This document shows, piece by piece, positions 9,641 through 17,038 of a DNA stretch of 38,286 nucleotides. The translations under genes were made by a program, and so were the position numbers. The DNA comes from an uncultured Odoribacter sp. (GTDB lineage: Bacteria; Bacteroidota; Bacteroidia; Bacteroidales; Marinifilaceae), in assembly GCA_905193145.1 (NCBI GenBank), contig CAJJNP010000008.1, forward strand, positions 1-38,286, in the 5' to 3' direction. The notes under the pieces were generated by a model. That model did no database searches and was not told the origin of the DNA. It saw only the letters and a program-made list of their open reading frames with translations. Each line of letters opens with the position of its first letter. Position 1 is the stretch's first letter.

Positions 9641-10701
9641 AGGTATCCGTCTCTATTTTGTACATATGTACGCCACTTTTCTATGAGTTGTTGCATATCT
9701 TGAGGTATTTCAGAATCGAAGGACATTCGTTTGCCGGTAGTCGGGTGTTCAAATCCGAGAGTCTTGGCATGTAAGGCCTGCCGAGGGCAGGTTTCGAAAC
9801 AATTGTTTACAAATTGCTTGTATTTTGCAAACGTAGTTCCTTTAAGGATTTCATTGCCTCCGTATTCTTTGTCATTGAATAGCGGATGTTTGATGTATTT
9901 GAAATGGGCGCGAATTTGGTGGGTGCGTCCCGTTTCTAGTATGCATTCCACTACGTTTACATAGCCTAAGCGTTCCAATACACGATAGTGTGTCACTGCA
10001 TGTTTGCCGTGGCTGCCATCAGGAAAGCATGCCATTACTTTACGATTTGTCAGGTTACGGCCAATGTGTCCAATGATTGTTCCTGTCTCTGTATCAAGGT
10101 TTCCCCAACACACAGCAACATATTTACGATCAGAAGTTTTATGAAAAAACTGAGATGCCAAGTGGTTTTTTGCTTTTTCAGTTTTGGCAATGACTAAAAG
10201 TCCGGATGTATCTTTGTCTATGCGATGTACTAGTCCTGGACGAGGATCGTTTTCTTTGAACAAAGGATTGTCTTTCAGATGCCAAGCTAGGGCATTAACC
10301 AAAGTTCCTCTATAGTGTCCATAAGAGGGGTGTACCACCATCCCTGCTGGTTTGTTTACAACCATGAGGTCATCATCTTCATAAACGATATTTAATGGTA
10401 TGTCTTCCGGTATTATTTCAATTTCCCGGCGAGGATATGACATGACTACTGTTACAATATCTTTCGGTTTGACTTTGTAACTTGATTTTACCGGTTTGTC
10501 GTTCACGCGTATATTGCCTGCATCTGCAGCTTCTTGTATTTTAGTGCGCGAAGCATTGGGAAGTCGTGTCATAAGAAATTTATCGACACGCAATAAATTT
10601 TGACCGCTGTCAGCTTCTATGCGATGATGTTCATAGAGTTCAGATGTTGCTTCCTCTTCCTCGTCTAGCAGTTCTTCTATTTCTTCAATCTCCTCTATCA
10701 T
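9637..10701 (-). CDS. rluD: RluA/RluD-family 23S rRNA pseudouridine synthase
   Basis: A 354-residue enzyme converting uridine to pseudouridine, most likely in helix 69 of 23S rRNA if it is a true RluD. A very acidic N-terminal tail (about residues 1-25) is followed by an S4 RNA-binding domain (about 37-83) and the catalytic domain. The catalytic aspartate is Asp162 in HRIDKDTSG. Other family motifs are VVNKPAGMVVHP and ETGRTHQIRAH. It follows the PASTA protein gene with a one-base gap, so the two probably form an operon read from the promoter region near 11504-11530. The choice among RluA, RluC and RluD specificity is by overall resemblance only. Confidence 0.85.
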   Translation of the reverse strand: MIEEIEEIEELLDEEEEATSELYEHHRIEADSGQNLLRVDKFLMTRLPNASRTKIQEAADAGNIRVNDKPVKSSYKVKPKDIVTVVMSYPRREIEIIPEDIPLNIVYEDDDLMVVNKPAGMVVHPSYGHYRGTLVNALAWHLKDNPLFKENDPRPGLVHRIDKDTSGLLVIAKTEKAKNHLASQFFHKTSDRKYVAVCWGNLDTETGTIIGHIGRNLTNRKVMACFPDGSHGKHAVTHYRVLERLGYVNVVECILETGRTHQIRAHFKYIKHPLFNDKEYGGNEILKGTTFAKYKQFVNNCFETCPRQALHAKTLGFEHPTTGKRMSFDSEIPQDMQQLIEKWRTYVQNRDGYL

Positions 10702-10702
10702 A

Positions 10703-11503
10703 CTATTTCTTAATCAGAATGGTATCTAAAGCGGTTATTTTTTCTTTGTCAGCTGTGATATATAAATCGATGGCACTTCCTTGCTCTATAGGAAATTCAG
10801 TATCTGGATTTTGTTGGTAAATGATGGAGTTTGAGCGGTTTTCCGGAGTAATGCTTCCATCCGGAATGACTTCTCCTATATTTAGATAAGATTTCCTTAT
10901 GAGGTTGATGGCATCTTTTAATTTTTTGCCCAGCAAGAATGGTACAGTTACTGTTGTGTTGTTATTCCCGTTGCCTAAAACAATGTCGATGATTGCGCCT
11001 TTGGCAAGCAGTTCATTGGGGAGTACATCAACTCCATTATGTTTGAGGGCAAGCACCAAATTTCGGAATTCAGAAGGAATATATTCTATTTTACCGATTT
11101 GGAATCCCCGTGCTTCCAATGTTTGAAGGGTTTGTCTGTAGGCTGCATTCTTTAGATTGGGGAATACTACTTTTTCCGGATTACGTGCGTTGATTGTCAA
11201 GTGAAGCATACGTCCTTCTTTGACATAGGAACCAGGCGTTGGATATTGTTCAACAATTGCTCCAGGCTCAATGTTGTCGTCATACAATGAATCAATCACT
11301 TGTATTTTTAAGCCCATTTGTGCTGTGATTGTTTGGGCTTCCTCCGGTGTAAAGTTTTGGAGTGAAGGTACTGTGATAAAGGAGCCGTGTTCCGTATAAT
11401 CATCTAGCCAATACAGTACATAGGTGCTGATTCCGCAAACAAGTATCAATGCGACAAGTAGATTGATCAAAAAGAATTTGAATTTTGCAGGTATTTTTTT
11501 CAT
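10703..11503 (-). CDS. PASTA-domain membrane protein
   Basis: About 266 residues: a short basic cytoplasmic tip (MKKIPAKFKF), one membrane helix (FFLINLLVALILVCGISTYV) and an extracytoplasmic region of about three PASTA repeats (VPSLQNFTPEEAQ, FPNLKNAAYRQTL, VPFLLGKKLKDAI). PASTA domains bind peptidoglycan or beta-lactams in kinases and penicillin-binding proteins. Here there is no kinase or transpeptidase domain, so the protein may be a cell-wall sensor or scaffold. I chose the internal ATG over the one at 11512 because MKKIPAKF gives a conventional N-terminus. It is co-transcribed with the rluD-like gene, a pairing I recall from other Bacteroidetes. Confidence 0.82.
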   Translation of the reverse strand: MKKIPAKFKFFLINLLVALILVCGISTYVLYWLDDYTEHGSFITVPSLQNFTPEEAQTITAQMGLKIQVIDSLYDDNIEPGAIVEQYPTPGSYVKEGRMLHLTINARNPEKVVFPNLKNAAYRQTLQTLEARGFQIGKIEYIPSEFRNLVLALKHNGVDVLPNELLAKGAIIDIVLGNGNNNTTVTVPFLLGKKLKDAINLIRKSYLNIGEVIPDGSITPENRSNSIIYQQNPDTEFPIEQGSAIDLYITADKEKITALDTILIKK

Positions 11504-11522
11504 AGATATCATAATAATGATG

Positions 11523-11530
11523 CAAAAATA
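11523..11530 (-). promoter_or_regulatory. Putative -7 element for the PASTA/rluD operon
   Basis: On the minus strand this reads TATTTTTG, an exact TAnnTTTG match, only about 20 bp upstream of the PASTA gene start. No matching -33 TTTG is evident. Confidence 0.35.
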
Positions 11531-11564
11531 GCTCAGTTTTTTTAATTATCTATGACTTTATTCC

Positions 11565-11572
11565 TAAATTTG
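11565..11572 (+). promoter_or_regulatory. Putative -7 element for the LysM protein gene
   Basis: TAAATTTG matches TAnnTTTG and lies about 47 bp before the LysM-protein start. With the minus-strand element at 11523-11530 it makes this a divergent promoter region. The -33 region is T-rich but has no TTTG. Confidence 0.4.
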
Positions 11573-11619
11573 CCACTTAAAGGTTCTAAATGATATTGAT
11601 TTAATTATTAGGAATGTAT

Positions 11620-13317
11620 ATGTTCAAACTTTCATTGGTTATTTTGCTTTCCTGCCTATTTTTGGAAATATTTGCCCAAGAGGTTAAAATACAGAAGTCA
11701 ACAGAAATTGTTGTTATAAGAGGAGAGAGTTATTATTTGCATACTGTGCTGCCTGGACAGACTCTTTATTCTATCTGCAAGGTTTATAATGTATCTGTAG
11801 AGGAACTGAAAAAGTTAAATGACAAGAAGGAGGATAACCTGAGTCTTTATGAAGTGTTGAAGGTACCTTATGTAGAAGTGAAACAGGATAACAAGTATTA
11901 TTATCATAAGGTGGCAAAAGGAGAAACGCTTTATTCTATTGCCAGGTATTATGGAATGAAACCTAAAAAACTGATAAAGCATAATGGGGATTACTCAACT
12001 TATCGTCCTTTGTCGGTAGGGGCTGTTGTTAAAGTGCCTTTGAATGATATGGATCGTTCAAAGATTCCTGTTGAGAGTCCGAAGAAAGAGTCGGTTCATG
12101 TGGAAAGTAAAGACGAAGTAAAATCGGATATAGTAAAGCCTGAAAGTGTCACACAGACTTCTGATTTGAGCCATAGTTTGACAACAGTGCCGGATACGGT
12201 AAGCGAAACGGCTATCCAAGAACCATTTGTTAAAGTTGCATTGGTTTTGCCTTTACATGCCAAAGAATATCCTACCTATAGGGATTCTCTTCCGGAGTTT
12301 CAGACTGTAAAGATTTCTGCACGTACAGAACAGTTTCTGAGCTTTTATGAAGGTGTTTTGTTGGCTGTTGATAGCTTGAAAAAAATGGGTCGGCAGATTC
12401 ATCTTCATGTTTTTGATTCAGAGAAAAATTCTGCAAATATGCAGGCTCTTGCCGGTGAACTTGACCGATTGGTGCCGGATTTAATCATTGGACCTGTGTA
12501 CTCTTCTGTTGCTAAAACTTTGGCGGAAAACTTGACTCATAAAAATATTCCTATAGTATATCCTTTATCTTCTAGAGGTGATAATTTAGGTGTTTATCAG
12601 AATGTAATACAAGTCAATCCCTCATTTGCCTGCATGGCAACTTATATGGCAGAATGGTTGAAAAATAAAAGTAATAATGCTAATATTATCCATATCCGCA
12701 CTTATAATGAAGGAGGTGATGCTGCTGATCGGCAACTTTTAAAAGAGCAGTTTGCAAAAGTTGGAGGCATGCGTTCTTTTACCTGGAATCTGGAGCGAAT
12801 AACATTGGATTCTTTGAAATCTATGTTGGTGCCGGATCAGGAAAATATCATTGTTATCCCGACAACTAAAGAGGCTGATGTTAGTAAAATATTGCCGGTA
12901 TTAACTGCTTTTGTGGGGAGTTATCAGCTTTCTGTTGTCGGACTACCTGAGTGGCAGCAATTTTCATCGATAGATTTTGAGAATTTTTATAAGTTGGATA
13001 CGAAGTTGTTTACTTATAGTTATGTAGATTATTCTTCAAATGCAGCTAAAGTCCTGGCGGAAAAGTATCGTAAGTACTTTTATTCAGAGCCTTCTACGTT
13101 GGTTTATAAAGCATTTGACATGGGTATGTTTTTTATCGAGTTAGCGGATACACATCGGTATAATACTTTACATGTTATAAGTGACCAAACTCGGGAAAAT
13201 GATTTTTCTTTGTTTAAGTTTGGCAAAATGCTTAATGGAGTTGCTCTGGAAAACCAAGCGTTCTATATTGTGCATTTTTCTTCGGATTATCAGATAAAGA
13301 TAGAAAAGTACCAATAA
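11620..13317 (+). CDS. Secreted LysM protein with periplasmic-binding-protein-like C-terminal domain
   Basis: A signal peptide (MFKLSLVILLSCLFLEIFAQ) is followed by two LysM peptidoglycan-binding repeats, HTVLPGQTLYSICKVYNVS and HKVAKGETLYSIARYYGMK (residues about 41-85 and 96-141). A Ser/Glu-rich linker follows, then a domain of about 360 residues resembling type I periplasmic binding proteins: KVALVLPLHAKEY, FYEGVLLAVDSL, LIIGPVYSSVAKTLAE. The overall design recalls LpoA-like activators of peptidoglycan synthases, but no such function is shown. ATG 11620 is preferred over 11614 because AGGA at 11610-11613 is well spaced only for the former. The gene ends one base before the convergent NlpC/P60 gene. 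Confidence 0.8.
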   Translation: MFKLSLVILLSCLFLEIFAQEVKIQKSTEIVVIRGESYYLHTVLPGQTLYSICKVYNVSVEELKKLNDKKEDNLSLYEVLKVPYVEVKQDNKYYYHKVAKGETLYSIARYYGMKPKKLIKHNGDYSTYRPLSVGAVVKVPLNDMDRSKIPVESPKKESVHVESKDEVKSDIVKPESVTQTSDLSHSLTTVPDTVSETAIQEPFVKVALVLPLHAKEYPTYRDSLPEFQTVKISARTEQFLSFYEGVLLAVDSLKKMGRQIHLHVFDSEKNSANMQALAGELDRLVPDLIIGPVYSSVAKTLAENLTHKNIPIVYPLSSRGDNLGVYQNVIQVNPSFACMATYMAEWLKNKSNNANIIHIRTYNEGGDAADRQLLKEQFAKVGGMRSFTWNLERITLDSLKSMLVPDQENIIVIPTTKEADVSKILPVLTAFVGSYQLSVVGLPEWQQFSSIDFENFYKLDTKLFTYSYVDYSSNAAKVLAEKYRKYFYSEPSTLVYKAFDMGMFFIELADTHRYNTLHVISDQTRENDFSLFKFGKMLNGVALENQAFYIVHFSSDYQIKIEKYQ

Positions 13318-13836
13318 TCACTTGGTTACTTTACCGCCATACTTCCATGTCTTTCGGTAATAATCTTCATCCAGGTTACTGATGATGACTCCTTTAGATG
13401 TGGAAGCATGAATAAAGTATCCGTTTTTAAGGAAGAGCCCTACATGACTTATTTTTTTACGTTTCTTGTTTAATGTGTTGAAAAAAACAAGATCTCCGGC
13501 TTTTAGATTGCTTTTCCCTATATGGTGACAATCATTTTTTGCAATGTCTTCTGCAGAACGTGATAGTTTTTTGTGATATACTTCTTGGTAAAGATTTCCA
13601 ACTAATCCGGAACAATCAGTCCCTTTAAGAGTCATTCCTCCGCTTCGATAGGGAACTCCCAACCAATGGGAGGCTGCTGTATAAAGTCGTAAGTTGTCTT
13701 TTTTGTTTAGTTTAAATCCCAACTTCTTTGATAACTGCTCTCGCTGCATTGCTTCTTGTGCCAGGTGTTTGCTGCTGCTACAAGAAGATGAAAGAATTAG
13801 CAAGGATAAAATTCCGATAATATAGATTAATTTCAT
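13318..13836 (-). CDS. NlpC/P60 (C40) cell-wall peptidase, lipoprotein
   Basis: A 172-residue lipoprotein with lipobox LSSSC (Cys19) and a C40 papain-like domain that cuts the peptide stems of peptidoglycan. The catalytic residues are visible: Cys75 in KGTDCSGLVG, His131 in ISHVGLFL and a third polar residue in the YFIHAST segment (His143). LGVPYRSGG precedes the active Cys as in Spr/MepS-like enzymes. Its start overlaps the stop of the antiporter gene (ATGA-type, 13833-13836), so the two are probably co-transcribed and translationally coupled. Substrate specificity (DD or LD bond) is not readable. Confidence 0.88.
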   Translation of the reverse strand: MKLIYIIGILSLLILSSSCSSSKHLAQEAMQREQLSKKLGFKLNKKDNLRLYTAASHWLGVPYRSGGMTLKGTDCSGLVGNLYQEVYHKKLSRSAEDIAKNDCHHIGKSNLKAGDLVFFNTLNKKRKKISHVGLFLKNGYFIHASTSKGVIISNLDEDYYRKTWKYGGKVTK

Positions 13837-15344
13837 TGATTTTTTTGAAATATGTAGTCGTTAATACCAAGTTCTTTGTATGTGTTTTCCAGTTCTTTGT
13901 CATTATCTGTGATGACTAATAATTTGTCTCCGATGTCAAGCTTGCTACGTCCTCGGGGAACAAAAAAATGGTTGTTGCGCTTCACCATTACCACTAAGGT
14001 ATTATCCGGAAGAGTTAAATCCATCAGATGATTGCCGTTGGAAAGTAGATTGTCGGATACCTCTATTTCCGACATTGTAGATTTGATTTCTTCTGGAAGT
14101 TCCATGCCAAAGTCATTGCCTTGTTTGGCTTCTTTTTCTGCCAGACCGAGGGCATGAGCCATGAAGCTGACTGTTGTACCTTGAGTCAATAATGAAACGA
14201 TGGTGATAAAGAATACAACATTGAAAATCAAGGATGCATATTCTATGTGTGCAATTAGCGGGTAGGTTGCAAAGATGATAGGAACAGCTCCTCTTAGTCC
14301 AACCCATGAAACGTATAATTTGGCTTTGCTGCTCATCTTTCTAAAAGGCGCAAGACAGAGAAAAACGCTGATGGGCCGAGAAAATATGACCATAAATATA
14401 CTGACTAGCAAACCCAATCCTGCAACTGGTAGCAATTCATGAGGGTTTACAAGTAACCCAAGAGTGAGGAACATTACTATTTGGAACAACCAAGTGAAAC
14501 CGTCAAAAAATGTGGCGACACTCTTTTTATGCTGCACCTTGTGATTGCCAACAACCAGACCTGCGATGTATACCGCTAAGTAACCATTCCCTTTTACTAA
14601 TTCTGTTATCGAAAAAATAAAGAATACAAAAGCCAATAGTAAAATAGGGTATAAAGAGGTGTTGTCTACATTCAGGCGATTCATGACCCATACGGCTACT
14701 TTCCCCAATAGAAAACCGGCAACGGCACCAACGCTCATCTGTATGAGAAACATCATGAATGAGTATTCCATACTTACTTCTCCAGCCGGGGCTTGGATGA
14801 TTTGTATTAAGAGCAATGTCAGCATGTAGGCCATGGGGTCGTTACTTCCGCTTTCTAATTCCAGCATTGGGCGCAATTGTTCTTTTAAGCCTTGTCGTTT
14901 GCTTCGTAATATGGAAAAGACAGAGGCAGAATCTGTAGAGGACATGACGGCTGCCATTAAAAGAGCTTCCGTGAAACTGATTGCTGCGTATTGGCTAAAA
15001 AAGTCGCATACCCAATATATAAATATGCCTGTGAATAATGTTGTTAAGGCAACTCCTAAGGTGGCTAAAATAATTCCTTGTCCCAAGACCGGTTTGATTT
15101 CAGCGAATTTTGTGTCCATGCCACCAGAGAATAGGATGATACTCAAGGCAATCATTCCTATAAATTGAGCACTGGCAGGGTTATCAAATTGTATGCCTAA
15201 ACCATCGCTGCCAAATAGCATACCAACTCCTAAAAACAATAGTAAAACAGGTACACCAAAGCGAAAACCGGCTTTGCCGGCAATGATGCTGAAAAATAAA
15301 AGCACAGCGCCGATGAGTAAAATATTGCCCGTGTCAATAATCAT
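13833..15344 (-). CDS. CPA1-type potassium/proton antiporter with RCK-C domain
   Basis: A 503-residue inner-membrane antiporter of the NhaP2/CvrA type, which exchanges K+ (or Na+) for H+. About twelve hydrophobic helices fill residues 5-395. The family motifs VMSSTDSASVFSIL and LESGSNDPMAYML lie in the core, and TLGLLVNPHELLP further on. The cytosolic C-terminus (about residues 420-495, DLTLPDNTLVVMVKRNNHF) looks like a TrkA-C/RCK-C ligand-binding domain that would gate transport. It is the first gene of a two-gene unit with the NlpC/P60 lipoprotein. A good promoter candidate lies directly upstream at 15379-15408. Ion preference is inferred from family motifs only. Confidence 0.87.
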   Translation of the reverse strand: MIIDTGNILLIGAVLLFFSIIAGKAGFRFGVPVLLLFLGVGMLFGSDGLGIQFDNPASAQFIGMIALSIILFSGGMDTKFAEIKPVLGQGIILATLGVALTTLFTGIFIYWVCDFFSQYAAISFTEALLMAAVMSSTDSASVFSILRSKRQGLKEQLRPMLELESGSNDPMAYMLTLLLIQIIQAPAGEVSMEYSFMMFLIQMSVGAVAGFLLGKVAVWVMNRLNVDNTSLYPILLLAFVFFIFSITELVKGNGYLAVYIAGLVVGNHKVQHKKSVATFFDGFTWLFQIVMFLTLGLLVNPHELLPVAGLGLLVSIFMVIFSRPISVFLCLAPFRKMSSKAKLYVSWVGLRGAVPIIFATYPLIAHIEYASLIFNVVFFITIVSLLTQGTTVSFMAHALGLAEKEAKQGNDFGMELPEEIKSTMSEIEVSDNLLSNGNHLMDLTLPDNTLVVMVKRNNHFFVPRGRSKLDIGDKLLVITDNDKELENTYKELGINDYIFQKNQ

Positions 15345-15378
15345 AAGGTTTTAATAATAAAGCGTTAGTAATCCTATG

Positions 15379-15408
15379 CAAAAATAAAACAAATAGTTTA
15401 TATTCAAA
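15379..15408 (-). promoter_or_regulatory. Promoter of the antiporter operon
   Basis: On the minus strand TTTG (15405-15408) is followed after 18 bases by TATTTTTG (15379-15386), close to the Bacteroidetes consensus TTTG-N19-TAnnTTTG. It lies 35 bp upstream of the antiporter start. Confidence 0.6.
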
Positions 15409-15491
15409 TTATATGCCATGTAAATAAAGTTGGAAGCTTTTTTAAAAAGCATCTGTAAATTGTTTGGTATTATTCCGATTTTTCATATTTT

Positions 15492-15499
15492 TACTTTTG
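15492..15499 (+). promoter_or_regulatory. Putative -7 element for the small acidic protein
   Basis: TACTTTTG is an exact TAnnTTTG match 35 bp before the ATG at 15535. The nearest TTTG (15463-15466) is 25 bases upstream, longer than usual. Confidence 0.4.
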
Positions 15500-15534
15500 G
15501 AATTTATAGTAAATATGGATTTATTTTTTGAGTT

Positions 15535-15945
15535 ATGAATAAGATTGATTTGGAAGAATTAGCATTAGCCTATCCTGATAACGAAGATTTGATTCAGGTA
15601 TATCAGGATTGGGGTGAAACAGAATATCTGCAGGAACTTTTTACTGTATTGGATAGCTACGAAAAAGATTGGAACAAAGAAAAAGAATTGGGAAGTTGGG
15701 CTGCTGAGTTTATTTTGGATTTATTGCAAGAAGAGGAAGGAGAGTGGGAGAATATGACTCATGAAGAGCGAATAGAACGGATGGATGAGCTTTTGGACGA
15801 GCGTTATGAAGATTTTCGTAGCAGTCATCAGTTTGCACGAATCAATAACATCAATCTCTACTTGCAGGAAGGCGAAGATTTGGACGCCATCCTTGCAGAG
15901 AATGATGATAAAATCATGTTCCCGATTTATTATCGGGAAGAGTAA
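15535..15945 (+). CDS. Small acidic protein of unknown function
   Basis: I do not recognise this 136-residue protein. It is rich in Glu and Asp (for example LLQEEEGEWENMTHEERIER), predicted largely helical, and has no signal peptide, membrane segment or cysteine motif, so it is probably a soluble cytoplasmic protein. It has its own promoter candidate and stands alone. Its last 16 bases overlap the end of the convergent dehydrogenase gene. Coding status is supported by its isolation from any larger overlapping gene, normal codon use and a complete start-to-stop frame. No function can be offered from sequence or context. Confidence 0.7.
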   Translation: MNKIDLEELALAYPDNEDLIQVYQDWGETEYLQELFTVLDSYEKDWNKEKELGSWAAEFILDLLQEEEGEWENMTHEERIERMDELLDERYEDFRSSHQFARINNINLYLQEGEDLDAILAENDDKIMFPIYYREE

Positions 15946-16988
15946 TTTTGATTACAATTTTCAACAGCCACTTTTATCACTCCATCCAGTCTGTTTTCAA
16001 AGATATGATAGGCTTCTTCTATATCTTTGAGAGCAAACCGATGGGTGATGAGAGGTGTGGTGTCAATTTTCCCCTCTTCTATCAGTCGGAGTATTTCTTC
16101 GCAGTCACAACCGTCCACGCCTCCAGTCTTGAAGGTCAGATTCTTTCCATACATTTCCGGAAGAGGAAGAAGTTGCGGTTTATCATAAAGGGCTACAACT
16201 GTGACAATTGCATTGGGACGGGCACATTCCCAGGCTAAGCGGAAGGAGTCGTTGCTGCCTGCCACTTCCAATACCACATCGGCTCCGCCATGCTCACTAT
16301 GTCGGGATACAAATTCCTTACAATTTTCAGGTTCTGTTACCAGCACATCCGGATAATGGTTGTGGATGAATTGGATGCGTTTCGGCGACTTTTCACAAAT
16401 GATAATGCGTCGTGGAGTGTGTAACATGGCACATAATAAAGTACATACTCCGGTAGGTCCTGCTCCGATGATAAGCACAGTGTCTTCGGAAGAGATTTCT
16501 GATATACGGGCAGCCCAAAATCCGGTGGCAAGGATATCGCCGACAAACAAGGCTTGCTCATTGCTGACCGTATCCGGAATCCGGTTTAGTCCTTGGTCCG
16601 CATAGGGTACACGGACATATTCAGCCTGCCCTCCATCTATCCGGCAACCTAATGCCCATCCTCCATGAGGGTTTGTACAATTGTTTACATAGCCGTGTTG
16701 ACAGAAAAAGCATTCTCCGCAGAAGGTCTCTACATTCACCGTAACGCGGTCGCCGGGTTTTACTCGGGTAACGGCATCTCCTGTCTTTTCAACGATACCA
16801 ACCATTTCATGACCTACAGTGATACCAGGAACAGCCCTTGGAACACTCCCGTGTTTGATGTGTAAATCGCTGGTGCAGATACTGCTGAGAGTTACTCGTA
16901 CAATTGCATCGCGTGCATCTTGAAGTTCTGGTATCGGTTTCTCGGTCAATTCGAATTTGCCTTTTTCTATATAGGAGAATGTAATCAT
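15930..16988 (-). CDS. Zinc-dependent alcohol dehydrogenase-like oxidoreductase
   Basis: About 352 residues of the medium-chain dehydrogenase/reductase family. Catalytic zinc ligands are expected at Cys38 (CTSDLH) and His60-Glu61 (VGHEMVG). Four structural-zinc cysteines are present at 90, 93, 96 and 104 (CGECFFCQHGYVNNC). The NAD(P)-binding fold shows VLIIGAGPTGVCTLL. I use the ATG at 16988 because MITFSYIEKG matches the family start; the frame also allows 17015. The substrate, an alcohol, polyol or threonine-like compound, is not predictable. It follows sbcC in the same direction with about 50 bp between, so it could be the distal gene of that operon, though functionally unrelated. Confidence 0.83.
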   Translation of the reverse strand: MITFSYIEKGKFELTEKPIPELQDARDAIVRVTLSSICTSDLHIKHGSVPRAVPGITVGHEMVGIVEKTGDAVTRVKPGDRVTVNVETFCGECFFCQHGYVNNCTNPHGGWALGCRIDGGQAEYVRVPYADQGLNRIPDTVSNEQALFVGDILATGFWAARISEISSEDTVLIIGAGPTGVCTLLCAMLHTPRRIIICEKSPKRIQFIHNHYPDVLVTEPENCKEFVSRHSEHGGADVVLEVAGSNDSFRLAWECARPNAIVTVVALYDKPQLLPLPEMYGKNLTFKTGGVDGCDCEEILRLIEEGKIDTTPLITHRFALKDIEEAYHIFENRLDGVIKVAVENCNQNYSSR

Positions 16989-17038
16989 ATCATTTGCTTT
17001 ATTGTCGGATGACAAAGGTACTAATAAGTTTGTTGTTG

